From contig JACJYC010000025.1 of NCBI GenBank assembly GCA_020636325.1, positions 22,037 to 86,036 of the forward strand: a stretch of DNA of 64,000 bases. Direction: 5' to 3'. A program made the translations under genes and the position numbers. Shown piece by piece: positions 36,588-45,166 of this stretch. Every line of letters begins with the position of its first letter. Position 1 is the stretch's first letter. This stretch comes from Lewinellaceae bacterium. Its GTDB lineage: Bacteria; Bacteroidota; Bacteroidia; Chitinophagales; Saprospiraceae. The notes under the pieces were generated by a model. It did not search any database and was not told the origin of the DNA. It saw nothing but the letters and a program-made list of their open reading frames with translations.

Positions 36588-37520
36588 ATGAAATGGACGG
36601 CCGTTTTGCGATTAATCCGGGCTCCCAACCTGCTGATCGTTGCACTGACCCAGTGGCTGATCTATCGGCAGGTGATCCTGCCAGCTTTGTCGGCCGCCGG
36701 CATAGGACCGTCACTCGCCCTGAACGAACGCCTGTACCTCATCCTGGTCACGGTCATCATTACAGCGGGAGGTTATGTCATCAATGACCTGTCCGACGGA
36801 AAGGCCGACAAGATAAACGGCCGGAAAATCCTGCTTTCGACCCTCGACCAGCGGAGATATGCCTGGTGGTTATACCTGTCCAGCCAGATCCTGGGTTTTT
36901 GCCTGGCGCTGTTTCTGGCTTTTCATTCAGGCAACCGGTTATGGATCGGCCTTTACCCGGTCGGGGTCTGGTTGCTTTACGTGTATTCCACTACGCTGAA
37001 GCGGCTGCCGTTCCTGGGCAATGTGCTGATCGCCTTGTTCTGTGCCGGCGCGGCCGCGATCATCTGGTTTGCCGAACGGGGAGCGCTTGGCCAATTGCAC
37101 AGCTCGATGCCCGAGGTTTACCTGCGTTTTGCCCGCATTACCGGGTTTTATCTGGGTTTTGCTTTCCTGAGCACCCTTTTTCGGGAAATGGTAAAGGATC
37201 TGGAAGATGAAGCGGGGGACGAACAAGCGGGATACCGGACTGCCGTGGTTTGGCTGGGGACCCGGCCCATGAAACAGTTGACCGTACTGACCGGCGTTTT
37301 ATTTTTTCTGGCGTTCAGTCTGGGGATGTTTTATCTGGAAGATAACTTCAGAAAGGAATGGCTTTGGTTCACCTTCATTCCGGTGACCTTGCTGTCTTTC
37401 GGCGCTATATGGCAAGTATTGAAGGCAAATTCACCCAAGGAATTCCATCAACCCAGTACCCTGGCCAAAGTGATCATGGCTTTGGGCCTTTTGTTGTTAT
37501 TGGGGCTAAAGCATATTTGA
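36588..37520 (+). CDS. UbiA-family prenyltransferase
   Basis: 310 residues, about eight membrane helices. The two Asp-rich prenyl-diphosphate motifs are present: YVINDLSDGKADKING and FREMVKDLEDEAGDE. It is most similar in style to the geranylgeranylglycerol-phosphate geranylgeranyltransferase-like UbiA members common in Bacteroidota; menaquinone or haem O roles are alternatives. ATG 36588 chosen; a TTG at 36567 overlaps the preceding stop. Confidence 0.85.
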   Translation: MKWTAVLRLIRAPNLLIVALTQWLIYRQVILPALSAAGIGPSLALNERLYLILVTVIITAGGYVINDLSDGKADKINGRKILLSTLDQRRYAWWLYLSSQILGFCLALFLAFHSGNRLWIGLYPVGVWLLYVYSTTLKRLPFLGNVLIALFCAGAAAIIWFAERGALGQLHSSMPEVYLRFARITGFYLGFAFLSTLFREMVKDLEDEAGDEQAGYRTAVVWLGTRPMKQLTVLTGVLFFLAFSLGMFYLEDNFRKEWLWFTFIPVTLLSFGAIWQVLKANSPKEFHQPSTLAKVIMALGLLLLLGLKHI

Positions 37521-37524
37521 AAGC

Positions 37525-38103
37525 ATGAACAGCATGACGAACAAAAAAATCATTCTCGCTTCCCAATCGCCCCGCCGGCGCGATCTGCTCAAAGCGGCCG
37601 GGCTGAGCTTTGAGATCCGTGCAAACCCCGTGGATGAGGAGAATTATCCCGCAACCCTGACGGTCGATGAAGTAGCCGAATTCCTGGCTGTTCAGAAAGC
37701 CGGCGCGATCCGGGATACCCTGAAACCGGACGAGGTCGCCATCGGCGCGGACAGCGTGGTGATCCTGGACGACAGGATCTACGGCAAACCCGTTGATCAC
37801 GCGGAGGCGGTCGCCATCCTTCAAGCGCTTTCAGGCCGGATGCACCGGGTGATTACCGGTGTTTGCCTGCTTTCGCTGGAAAAAGCCGTTTCCTTTTCCG
37901 CCGAATCAAAGGTGTATTTCCACCGCCTTTCGGATGAGGAAATCGAGTACTACATCACCCGGTTTCAGCCTTTTGACAAGGCGGGCGCCTATGCCATTCA
38001 GGAATGGATCGGCATTTGCAAAATTGCCCGCATTGAAGGGACGTATACCAATATCATGGGCTTGCCGGTGGATAGGGTGGTGGAGGAATTGGGGAAATTT
38101 TAG
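37525..38103 (+). CDS. maf: Maf family nucleotide pyrophosphatase
   Basis: 192 residues. Maf/HAM1-like nucleoside triphosphate pyrophosphatase that removes modified or non-canonical nucleotides. N-terminal phosphate-binding ILASQSPRRRDLLKAAG, then AIGADSVVILDDRIYGKP and GAYAIQEWIG with YTNIMGLP. The ATG is 5 bp after the UbiA stop; ATG 37534 is an alternative. Last gene of the operon. Confidence 0.93.
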   Translation: MNSMTNKKIILASQSPRRRDLLKAAGLSFEIRANPVDEENYPATLTVDEVAEFLAVQKAGAIRDTLKPDEVAIGADSVVILDDRIYGKPVDHAEAVAILQALSGRMHRVITGVCLLSLEKAVSFSAESKVYFHRLSDEEIEYYITRFQPFDKAGAYAIQEWIGICKIARIEGTYTNIMGLPVDRVVEELGKF

Positions 38104-38217
38104 CGCTGGTAAGGAGTTGTGTAGACCGGACAGAATGAGTTGATCCGGTTGCGAATTGAATGTAGGCCTTAAATTTTTGCCGGGGAGTTATTGCAAAAGA
38201 AAAAATAGGATTAACTT

Positions 38218-39507
38218 AGGATCGCTGAAAAAATAACTGTCAGATTTCGAGATTCGGTATATTTGGGGTTATGACAAGATATGACAAAGATACAGAAGAG
38301 TTGATGATCCTGTTTTTCGACAATCTTCGGGAGAAAGATCAACGTCATTATGCGGCAGTTGAAGCCAAGAAATTGGGTCATGGCGGCCAGCAATACATTT
38401 CAGAGTTGTTCGGCATTTCGGTGCGGACCATTGAACGAGGCATAGAGGAATTGGAAAAAAAAAGTTAGTCGAACCACAGCGGATTCGAAGGCCTGGAGGG
38501 GGCCGCCCCAATAAAGAGGCTACCACACCTGAGCTAAAAGAGCATTTAGCAGAGGTGGTTGAAAGCCATACAGCCGGTTGCCCGGTTGCGGGTGTACGCT
38601 GGACCTATCTAAGATCAAGTGAGCTGGTAGAGCAGCTTTTAAATCGGGGGATACAAGTCAGTGTACATGTAATCGACCGGTTACTGGCACAAGCCGGAAT
38701 AGGTCGGCGTAAGTTGGCAAAAAAAGAAACGATGAAGGCAGATATACCCGGCCGTGATGATCAATTCAAGATAATACAGGGATACAAATCGTCCTTTTTG
38801 CAGAATGGTTATCCGGTATTGAGCCTGGATGTAAAGAAAAAGGAAATGTTGGGCAGATTTTACAGGTCGGGTCAAGTATATGGAGATCAGGAAATTACGT
38901 GTTATGATCATGATTTTGCCAGTTTTTCGACCGGTAAGGTTGTCCCCTATGGAGTTTATGATGTTGGTCGCAATGAAGGACATATGTTGCTGGGGCAAAG
39001 CGCCGATACGGCTGAGTTCAACCTGGCTTGCTTACGGCAGTATTGGGATCATCACGGTTCAAAAATTTACGATGGAGACCACCCCATTTTGCTGTTGGTA
39101 GATGGAGGTGGTTCCAACGGCAGCACGAATCGATTATTCAAACAAGAACTTCAGGATTGGGTGGATGAAATCGGGCGTATAGTCCGGGTAGCGCATTTCC
39201 CGCCCTATTGTTCAAAATACAACCCTATTGAGCATCGGCTTTTTCCGTTTATCACCCGTGCTTGGGAAGGCGTGATGCTGGATAGCCTACAGACCATGAT
39301 CCAACTGATCGAAAGCAGAACCCGAAATTTGAAATGCGGAATAAAAATATTCGTAGAGGCCATGACCCGGGTATTCCATGCCGGGGTCGCCGTATTTGAC
39401 AATTATCTGGAATCCTGTAATATCATCCACGATCCGGTGAATGGAAAATGGAATTATCAGGTCATTCCCATTTAGCCAAACACGACAGTTATTTTTTCAG
39501 CGATCCT
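38218..39507 (+). mobile_element. ISAzo13-like insertion sequence with 24-bp terminal inverted repeats
   Basis: A 1.29-kb element. The ends 38218-38241 and 39484-39507 are perfect 24-bp inverted repeats (outer end AGGATCGCTG, inner end ATAACTGTC); allowing one mismatch they extend to 27 bp with CT outside. One transposase gene fills the inside. I found no clear target-site duplication. It is inserted just after maf, at the left edge of the accessory region. Confidence 0.85.
38271..39475 (+). CDS. ISAzo13-like transposase in two frames (-1 shift at an A9 run)
   Basis: The first frame (38271-38468, 65 residues) has LREKDQRHYAAVEAKKLGHGGQQY and a helix-turn-helix, and ends EELEKKS-stop. The -1 frame, open from 38462 to 39475, continues without loss as KLVEPQRIRRPGGGRPNKE, so the complete protein is about 400 residues. 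The joint is a run of nine A at 38455-38463. Later blocks VLSLDVKKKEMLGRF, LLLVDGGGSNGS and YNPIEHRLFPFITR carry the DDE-type core. Either a programmed frameshift or transcript slippage makes the full protein, or the gene is a simple frameshift mutant. Confidence 0.75.
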
Positions 39508-39553
39508 TAGCCTGCAATAACTGAATCCTATATGGACTTTTTAGAGATCCATT

Positions 39554-39600
39554 CCAAAATGCCCTTGCTTTCGGTACCGCCGAAAGCAAGGGCATTTTGG
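39554..39600. repeat. Perfect 21-bp-stem hairpin
   Basis: Arms 39554-39574 and 39580-39600 are perfect complements (CCAAAATGCC... / ...GGCATTTTGG), loop TACCG. No T-run suited to termination follows. Confidence 0.85.
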
Positions 39601-39610
39601 CTTATGGCGA

Positions 39611-39675
39611 TATCCCCGCACCACCGGGTATTGAAATCGGAACGTCGCTTTTCAATACCCGGTGGTGCGGGGATA
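39611..39675. repeat. Perfect 26-bp-stem hairpin
   Basis: Arms 39611-39636 and 39650-39675 are perfect complements (TATCCCCGCACC... / ...GGTGCGGGGATA) with a 13-base loop. It is separated by 10 bp from the previous hairpin and lies 75 bp before the restriction gene. Confidence 0.85.
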
Positions 39676-39750
39676 CAATAGTTGGCGTGCATGCGAGACG
39701 AAAACTCAAAACACGGAAAAATGCTAACTTTACATTCGAGCAAAGAATAG

Positions 39751-40470
39751 ATGGAAAGACTATCAACAAAGAAATATCAGAAGGATATATCAAGTGCGAT
39801 CCAGCACTTTTGGAACACACGTGAAGCTCAGTTAAAGGGACAGAAAAAATCCGACCAAGGATCAAGAGGTTCCGTAACTGGAGGAAAACAGCTTGATGGA
39901 TTCATTCATGTATTAGTTAAAATATCAAAAGATTTAGGAGTACCTGAAGAATGCATTTATATCAAAGGGAATAACCTACCAGGATTCTTCAGGCCGACCA
40001 AAGACTGGGACTTTTTGATTATTACTCCCAATAAACAGCTGATTGCAGTTGTAGAGCTTAAATCCCAAGTTGGTTCGTTTGGCAATAATTTCAACAACAG
40101 GACAGAAGAGGCATTAGGAAGTGCTGTTGATTTATGGACTGCGTTTCGAGAAAATGGATTTCCACAAAAGCAACAACCTTGGCTAGGATATGTAATTCTC
40201 GTGGAACAAACATCCAAATCTACCAGTCCAGTTCGATTGCAAGAACCACATTTTAAAGTAAGACCCGAGTTTGAGAACACAAGCTATTTAAATAGATATG
40301 CCCTCTTTTGCCAAAAACTTATGCAGGAGCGTCACTACTCCTCTACCGCTATGATATGGACGGATAGGGATAAAAAATTCGGATGCCCAGAGGATGACAT
40401 ATCCTTTGACACATTCTTGTTATCTTTTATGGGATTTATTCAGGGTAAACTAAATGAGTTTGAAAAATGA
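39751..40470 (+). CDS. PaeR7I/XhoI-type type II restriction endonuclease
   Basis: 239 residues matching what I know of PaeR7I: GGKQLDGFIHVLV, LPGFFRPTKDWDFLI, VELKSQVGSFGNNFNNRTEEALGSAVDLWTA, PWLGYVILVE. A PD-(D/E)XK active site is plausible at D85/D87 and E102-L-K104. The family cuts CTCGAG; the same specificity is inferred here. AT-rich compared with the surrounding core genes, indicating transfer. A 7/8 -7 box TAACTTTA lies at 39725. It overlaps the methylase gene by 4 bp (ATGA). Confidence 0.85.
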   Translation: MERLSTKKYQKDISSAIQHFWNTREAQLKGQKKSDQGSRGSVTGGKQLDGFIHVLVKISKDLGVPEECIYIKGNNLPGFFRPTKDWDFLIITPNKQLIAVVELKSQVGSFGNNFNNRTEEALGSAVDLWTAFRENGFPQKQQPWLGYVILVEQTSKSTSPVRLQEPHFKVRPEFENTSYLNRYALFCQKLMQERHYSSTAMIWTDRDKKFGCPEDDISFDTFLLSFMGFIQGKLNEFEK

Positions 40471-42074
40471 TTTACGGAACCAGATCAAATGGCAATTTGC
40501 ACGGCCTAGTTTTGACAAAACCTATTGTCGTAGAGACAATGTTGGATAGGGTTCAATATACGCAAAATCATGACCTAAGAGATATAAGAGTAATCGAACC
40601 TTCTGCTGGTGATGGTGCTTTTGCTTTTGAAATTATTGAAAGGCTTTATCATTCTTCTTTAAAATTTGACTTTTCTTTTCAAAAAGCACTTTCAAACCTA
40701 ATGTTTTTCGAATTAGATAATGAAATGGGTATACTTTTAAGGCAAAGAATCGAATCCAAGCTAAATGAGTATGCTACGATTGTTCCAGATAACTTAATAC
40801 GAATTGAAGATTTTCTTTTGTCGAAATCAGATAAGTGTGATTTAATTATAGGCAATCCACCTTATGTTAGGCATGAGAATATTCCAGAGGAAAAAAAGGA
40901 ATTCTATAGGAGAAAATTTCCCACTTTCAGGCATAGAAGTGATCTATACGTTGGATTCTATGATAAAGGTCTAAGGTTGTTAAAAGATAAAGGGGTTCTT
41001 TCATTCATTTGCTCTAATCGTTGGTTGAAAAATCAATACGGGGAAAGTCTCAGGAGTTTAATCCAACTAAACTACTCTCTAGAGGAAATTATTGACTTGG
41101 AGGAAACATGTCCTTTTGAAGAGGAAGTAATTGCTTATCCAGCAATTACGACAATCCGCAATTCTAAGGAGAAAACCAAAGCTAATTATTACTTTATTGA
41201 TGATATAGCCAAATTGGGGGACATTAATAAAGACTTTAAGATTACGAGGACTTTAGATACGACTAGCTCAAAAAATTGGTTCTCTTATGCATGGAGAGGT
41301 CAAGTTCACGAAAAGTTCCTGACTACAATTGAAAGCCAAGGATTTCACATAGGAATTGGTGTTGCCACTGGATTAGATAAAGTTTTCATTAGGAGAGATT
41401 TTAAGTCATTAGTTGAACAAGAACTTCTATTGCCCATTTTAACTTCAAAAGATTTAAAGAATAATGGACTCAATTGGTCGGGAAATTACATTTTAAACCC
41501 TTTTGATAATACAGGGAAACTTATCGACCTAACAAAACACCCCAAAGCAAAAGAGTATCTTGAATCTCATAGAGAAGTGCTAGAAAGACGTCATGTAGCT
41601 AAAAAGAATCCCAAGCAATGGTACAAAACAATTGATCGGATTAAGCCTTCTTTGACAAATCAGGATAAGATCATTCTACCAGACATCTCAGGTAATACTC
41701 ACATATTTATCGATAAGGGCAATTTCTATCCTCATCACAACTTGTACTACATTACAGGTGGTAATCAAAAGAAACTTGTGATTCTAGCATCTATTTTATC
41801 ATCCGACTTTATTAGAAAACAACTTTTAGAACTAGGAACAACTATGAATGGTGGTTACCCAAGATGGCAAAGTCAAAACTTGAAGAAACTCCGAATACCA
41901 ATGATAGATGCCATGCCTAAGGAAACTGCGGATTCACTCATTCAAGCATACCATATCAAGGATTATCGCACAATAAATCAATTGGTCACAGAGGACGAAA
42001 TAGGCAAGTATAGTTTTCAAGTTGGTCAAACAACACTATTTGAACCTAAGGGAGTGGAATATGGGGGAAAATAA
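40467..42074 (+). CDS. Adenine-specific DNA methyltransferase, partner of the PaeR7I-like enzyme
   Basis: 535 residues, near the length of M.PaeR7I. SAM-binding motif I IEPSAGDGAFAFEII at about 43-57, catalytic motif IV GNPPYVRHENIP at 129-133, then a C-terminal target-recognition half with FYPHHNLYYITGGN and MNGGYPRWQSQNLKKLRIP. It should protect CTCGAG by N6-adenine methylation. AT-rich like the endonuclease. Starting inside the endonuclease gene means the two are translationally coupled; no controller (C) gene is seen. Confidence 0.88.
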   Translation: MIYGTRSNGNLHGLVLTKPIVVETMLDRVQYTQNHDLRDIRVIEPSAGDGAFAFEIIERLYHSSLKFDFSFQKALSNLMFFELDNEMGILLRQRIESKLNEYATIVPDNLIRIEDFLLSKSDKCDLIIGNPPYVRHENIPEEKKEFYRRKFPTFRHRSDLYVGFYDKGLRLLKDKGVLSFICSNRWLKNQYGESLRSLIQLNYSLEEIIDLEETCPFEEEVIAYPAITTIRNSKEKTKANYYFIDDIAKLGDINKDFKITRTLDTTSSKNWFSYAWRGQVHEKFLTTIESQGFHIGIGVATGLDKVFIRRDFKSLVEQELLLPILTSKDLKNNGLNWSGNYILNPFDNTGKLIDLTKHPKAKEYLESHREVLERRHVAKKNPKQWYKTIDRIKPSLTNQDKIILPDISGNTHIFIDKGNFYPHHNLYYITGGNQKKLVILASILSSDFIRKQLLELGTTMNGGYPRWQSQNLKKLRIPMIDAMPKETADSLIQAYHIKDYRTINQLVTEDEIGKYSFQVGQTTLFEPKGVEYGGK

Positions 42075-42095
42075 GAAGCACGACACGCCAACATT

Positions 42096-42204
42096 GTATA
42101 AGCGTAATGCGGTCTTAACTGCTGATTTTGAGCGCTTTTGCTCCTAAGAAACTTTTCGGTGGGCGGACAGTGAATTGCTCCGAAATCCCGCACTACGCTT
42201 ATAC
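42096..42204. repeat. attC-like long imperfect hairpin A
   Basis: Arms 42096-42112 (GTATAAGCGTAATGCGG) and 42188-42204 pair at 16 of 17 positions, enclosing about 75 bases. Outside the arms, AAC (42090-42092) and GTT (42211-42213) are placed with unequal spacers of 3 and 6 bases, as in integron attC sites. The next ATG is only 8 bp after the GTT. The full integron core consensus is not met. Confidence 0.45.
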
Positions 42205-42220
42205 TTGACCGTTATTAGAA

Positions 42221-42655
42221 ATGAAAAACAGAACTTTATACTTAATCCTGATAATTTTTTTCTTCCTAAACCAAATTTGTTTTAGTCAACAGAGCGGTCT
42301 TCTCAGAATATACAGTGTTCCAGAACGAATTTGTGTAGAAGGACAAGTGAAGGAAGAGATTATCAGAGATACTTCGAATTCCTTTGTGATTTACGTAGAA
42401 ATTTTTGAAGATTCATTACTAAATGATTTTTTAGTGGCATCAAGTATAGTTAATTGCTACCCAGTAACAAAGGCTTTTAACGATAAGACGCCTAGAACCA
42501 TAATCGATTACCAATTAATATCTAATGTAAATCCAAAATGGGACATATCTGGAACCATTATTTTCTACAACAAAGGGTTGATAAAGTTCAAAGACATTTT
42601 CTCTAGAAATCTTGAACTCTATAATTTGATACACCAATGGTTAGATAATAATTAA
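42221..42655 (+). CDS. AT-rich secreted protein of unknown function
   Basis: 144 residues with a signal peptide (LYLILIIFFFLNQICFSQQ). No family recognised. The middle reads ...VPERICVEGQVKEEIIRDTSNSF and ends IHQWLDNN; predominantly beta, probably a small periplasmic protein. AT content is much higher than in the core genes. It starts 17 bp after hairpin A and is followed by hairpin B, like a gene cassette. Confidence 0.6.
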   Translation: MKNRTLYLILIIFFFLNQICFSQQSGLLRIYSVPERICVEGQVKEEIIRDTSNSFVIYVEIFEDSLLNDFLVASSIVNCYPVTKAFNDKTPRTIIDYQLISNVNPKWDISGTIIFYNKGLIKFKDIFSRNLELYNLIHQWLDNN

Positions 42656-42662
42656 TACAAGG

Positions 42663-42737
42663 TACAATACCCCGCTAGTGGCGCTAGCTGCCCAGCCTCC
42701 GCTGGGGCTCCGGCCGATGGTCTAGTGCGGCGTTGTA
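42663..42737. repeat. attC-like imperfect hairpin B
   Basis: Outer arms TACAATACCCCGCTAG (42663-42678) and CTAGTGCGGCGTTGTA (42722-42737) pair at 12 of 16 positions plus two wobbles. An inner hairpin CCCAGC-CTCC-GCTGGG lies at 42691-42706. GC-rich island between two AT-rich coding segments. Confidence 0.4.
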
Positions 42738-42741
42738 GCCA

Positions 42742-43044
42742 ATTAAAGAAAATCCAGAGGCATTTGATTTGAATAGCGGAACGGTGAAAAGATTGTATGA
42801 TGAAGAAGATGTTGAATTGTTGGAGAATGCGAAAAAAAATAAAAAATTAATTGCTCTGTTTGAATCAGCTAAAGTCAATTTAATTCCTGAAAATTATCAA
42901 GTGGAGGGGGTGAAAAATGATATTCTTAATTCTCTTGAGATCATCAAAATCGAGAAATTCAATGGAATACCGATAAAATTTCCATTATTCATTTACAGTA
43001 ATGAACATGATTGCGAAGCGATGAATGTCTATGTTTACGAATAA
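42742..43044 (+). pseudogene. AT-rich gene fragment lacking a normal start
   Basis: The frame is open from just after hairpin B and reads IKENPEAFDLNSGTVKRLYDEED through to FPLFIYSNEHDCEAMNVYVYE-stop. No ATG precedes the conserved-looking part; only a TTG at 42769 or an ATT at 42742 could start it. The coding character (acidic, AT-rich) begins directly at the hairpin boundary, suggesting a 5' truncated gene joined there. Could alternatively be a real 91-residue protein starting at TTG. No family recognised. Confidence 0.45.
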
Positions 43045-43698
43045 TGAAAAATGGCTATACCAACAGTTTCCCCCGCAAGCGGCCCTTTAGGATCGCCATA
43101 TCTGTAGCACCCCGCCAGCGACGTAAGCCAGCGGCCTGTAGGGCCGGCATCTGAAAAGCTGCGATGAGGATGAAATGGATTCCCCATTTTTTAAAGGCAT
43201 CAATCCGGAATCGACCGGCGCAAAGGTTGCCGGTCCGGAACCATCATATACCGGCCCTACAGGCCGGAAACCCAACATTCAACCTGTGTGCTACCGACAT
43301 GGCGGACCTGACGGCCCGCGCTGCCGTTTTACAGGCATGGAAGTCCATCGCCGCCGTTAAAAATGGGTTCATTGTTACCCAACATCGTTGCCCTTTGGCC
43401 TCTTTAACCTTTCTACGTTAACCTTTAACCTTGACATAGCGGACCTGACGGCCCGCGCTTCCGGTTTCAGGAGTCGGACACTTCCGAAGTGTCCGACTCC
43501 TGTACGGTGCGAAATCAGGCGGCAACGGGAAATTACTGCCTGATACCGGAAAACCATGGCGTCAACCGGTCGTTGTGGGCCCGGTTAAGCGATTCCTTGG
43601 TAAAAGCCACCTTTTCCCTGTTTGGGTTTCCCCTGCACAGCGATCCGCCAGGCTCGCCCTGTCGGTAGCACCCCGGCAACGACGAAAGCTTCAGCGTA
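43045..43698. repeat. Non-coding repeat mosaic, including first long direct repeat
   Basis: No gene seen. It contains copy 1 (43232-43467) of a roughly 240-bp direct repeat found again at 45167-45411. Within it the 26-bp core starting GACAT(G/A)GCGGACCTGACGG occurs at 43296 and 43433. GGCCTGTAGGGCCGG at 43131-43145 is an inverted copy of CCGGCCCTACAGGCC at 43251-43265. TAGCACCCCG(C/G)CA(G/A)CGACG is found at 43108 and 43663. Confidence 0.75.
43469..43501. repeat. Perfect 16-bp palindrome with one central base
   Basis: AGGAGTCGGACACTTC, a single C, then the exact reverse complement. It abuts the end of direct-repeat copy 1. Possible terminator-like or recombination element; no T-run. Confidence 0.8.
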
Positions 43699-44577
43699 TC
43701 AAAACCCAAACATGCCATTTTCATTGGCTAAACCATCCGCAGGAATTTCCTGGATTACATCCCAATGCTCTACCGCTTTACCATTCTCAAAACGAAACAA
43801 ATCGTAAAACACCTGCGACTTCCCATTCCATTCTCCTTCACTTACGGTCAGCACAAAGTTACCTTCACCCAACACTTTGTGGATTTTAGTGTATTTGAAC
43901 ATATTGTTCTGAGCGGTTAAGTATTGAACGGCTTCCACGATGCCCGCCAATCCATCTTTTATGCCCGGATTATGCTGATCATATTGCGCTGAACTTATGT
44001 AATCGGCTATCTTTTCCGGATTTTTGCCCATCAGGATATCTTCTATCATATTTTGGGCCAACGCCTTATTCCCGGCGGTTTTATCTGTATCTTTTGCTAT
44101 TGAGGGGCCATCCGTCTGTGATCTCCCACTGGCGGTTTCCTTTACCAACGGCGTTAAAGCATCCCAATGCTCTGCAACCTTGCCGTTCTCGTCCAGACGG
44201 ATAATATCAAACGATACCATCTCATCCGCCCCAAAAGGTTCGGCATTTCGCCAAATGTTATGCATGAACACATAGTTGCCGTCTTCAAACATCCTCACGT
44301 TTTCTGCAGCCGTTCCGTGTGCTTTTAAAATGGGCAGCATACCTATGAACGGCTCAAGTCCGGTAGGAATAAAAGGGTTGTGCTGGATGTAATCGGCATT
44401 GGCCAGTTCCCGCATTTGGGCAGTGTCCTGTTTCATGACAGCGGTTAAAAAACGGCCTGTGATTTCTTTGTTACTCATCGTTGAAGTTTTAGATTGTTGA
44501 TCATCGCTTGTTTTATCAGCTGAATTGCAGGAAGCGATAAAACCTGTAATCAGAAGAATTGCAAAGATTTGTCTCAT
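43699..44577 (-). CDS. Lipoprotein with two SnoaL/NTF2-like domains
   Basis: 292 residues from ATG 44577 (MRQIFAILLITGFIASC, lipobox FIASC). Two tandem NTF2/SnoaL-like domains: the first includes ADYIQHNPFIPTGLEPFIGML and VSFDIIRLDENGKVAEHWDAL, the second SSAQYDQHNPGIKDGLAGIVEAV and YDLFRFENGKAVEHWDVIQEIP. The conserved YxQHNP...EHWD pairs place it with the SnoaL-like polyketide cyclase family; catalytic role unknown. It is divergent from an HxlR regulator and probably controlled by it. The upstream in-frame ATG at 44661 overlaps the operators and is rejected. Confidence 0.83.
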   Translation of the reverse strand: MRQIFAILLITGFIASCNSADKTSDDQQSKTSTMSNKEITGRFLTAVMKQDTAQMRELANADYIQHNPFIPTGLEPFIGMLPILKAHGTAAENVRMFEDGNYVFMHNIWRNAEPFGADEMVSFDIIRLDENGKVAEHWDALTPLVKETASGRSQTDGPSIAKDTDKTAGNKALAQNMIEDILMGKNPEKIADYISSAQYDQHNPGIKDGLAGIVEAVQYLTAQNNMFKYTKIHKVLGEGNFVLTVSEGEWNGKSQVFYDLFRFENGKAVEHWDVIQEIPADGLANENGMFGF

Positions 44578-44591
44578 ACCCGGAAGTTTAT

Positions 44592-44677
44592 TACTTTTGT
44601 TTCGCAAGCAAAAATACATAATTACTTGCATTTTGCAAGTTATAATGTAAAAAACTTTCATTTTGCAAGTAATTTTT
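44592..44677. promoter_or_regulatory. Divergent promoter region with HxlR-type operators
   Basis: Palindrome ACTTGCATTTTGCAAGT at 44624-44640 (perfect 7-bp arms) and near copy ACTTTCATTTTGCAAGT at 44654-44670, exactly 30 bp apart. The minus-strand -7 box TATTTTTG (plus 44609-44616) with a -33 TTG inside the first palindrome would be blocked by a bound regulator. A plus-strand -7 TACTTTTG lies at 44592-44599. Confidence 0.65.
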
Positions 44678-44693
44678 AATAACGAGTTAACCT

Positions 44694-45122
44694 ATGCTGC
44701 CGGAATTCAGATGTGATTGCCCGTTTACTTCAGCCCTCGACATTTTAGGCGATAAGTGGATGTTGGTGATCATAAAGCAAATGCTAATCGAAGGCAAAGA
44801 GACCTTTAAAGACTTTACAGAGAGTGAGGAAGCTATCGCTACCAATATTCTTTCCACCAAGCTCAAACTATTGGAAGAGCTGGGAATAATCGTAAAAACG
44901 AAACGACCGAATAATAAAAAGACCAACCTTTATCTCTTAACCGATACGGGTTTGGCTTTGACGCCGATTCTTGTGGAACTTGCGACGTGGAGCGATAAAT
45001 ATCTTCGGGATATCCATCCCGGCATCGTAAACGGAGAAGAGATGCAATTGCTGCGGAATGATAAAGCGGCCTTTGCGAGCCGTTTGGAGAAAAAATACAG
45101 GGAAAAACTGGCTGCGAACTAA
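44694..45122 (+). CDS. HxlR-family transcriptional regulator
   Basis: 142 residues with a winged helix: CDCPFTSALDILGDKWMLVIIKQMLIEG, then FKDFTESEEAIATNILSTKLKLLEELGIIVKTK. An N-terminal Cys (CDCP), as in redox- or aldehyde-sensing HxlR members, is present as two cysteines at residues 7 and 9. Divergent from the SnoaL-like lipoprotein; the palindromes between them are the likely operators. Confidence 0.9.
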   Translation: MLPEFRCDCPFTSALDILGDKWMLVIIKQMLIEGKETFKDFTESEEAIATNILSTKLKLLEELGIIVKTKRPNNKKTNLYLLTDTGLALTPILVELATWSDKYLRDIHPGIVNGEEMQLLRNDKAAFASRLEKKYREKLAAN

Positions 45123-45166
45123 TCGTTGTGCGTCTCAATAAATAAGGCTGCGCTAACCCGAAACCG

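Noticed and set aside
38200..39520. Target-site duplication of the insertion sequence
   Set aside because: Flanks at 38217 and 39508 share no direct repeat of more than two bases.
39597..39824. 75-codon frame through the giant hairpins
   Set aside because: It runs across the perfect hairpin and into the restriction gene in another frame; not coding.
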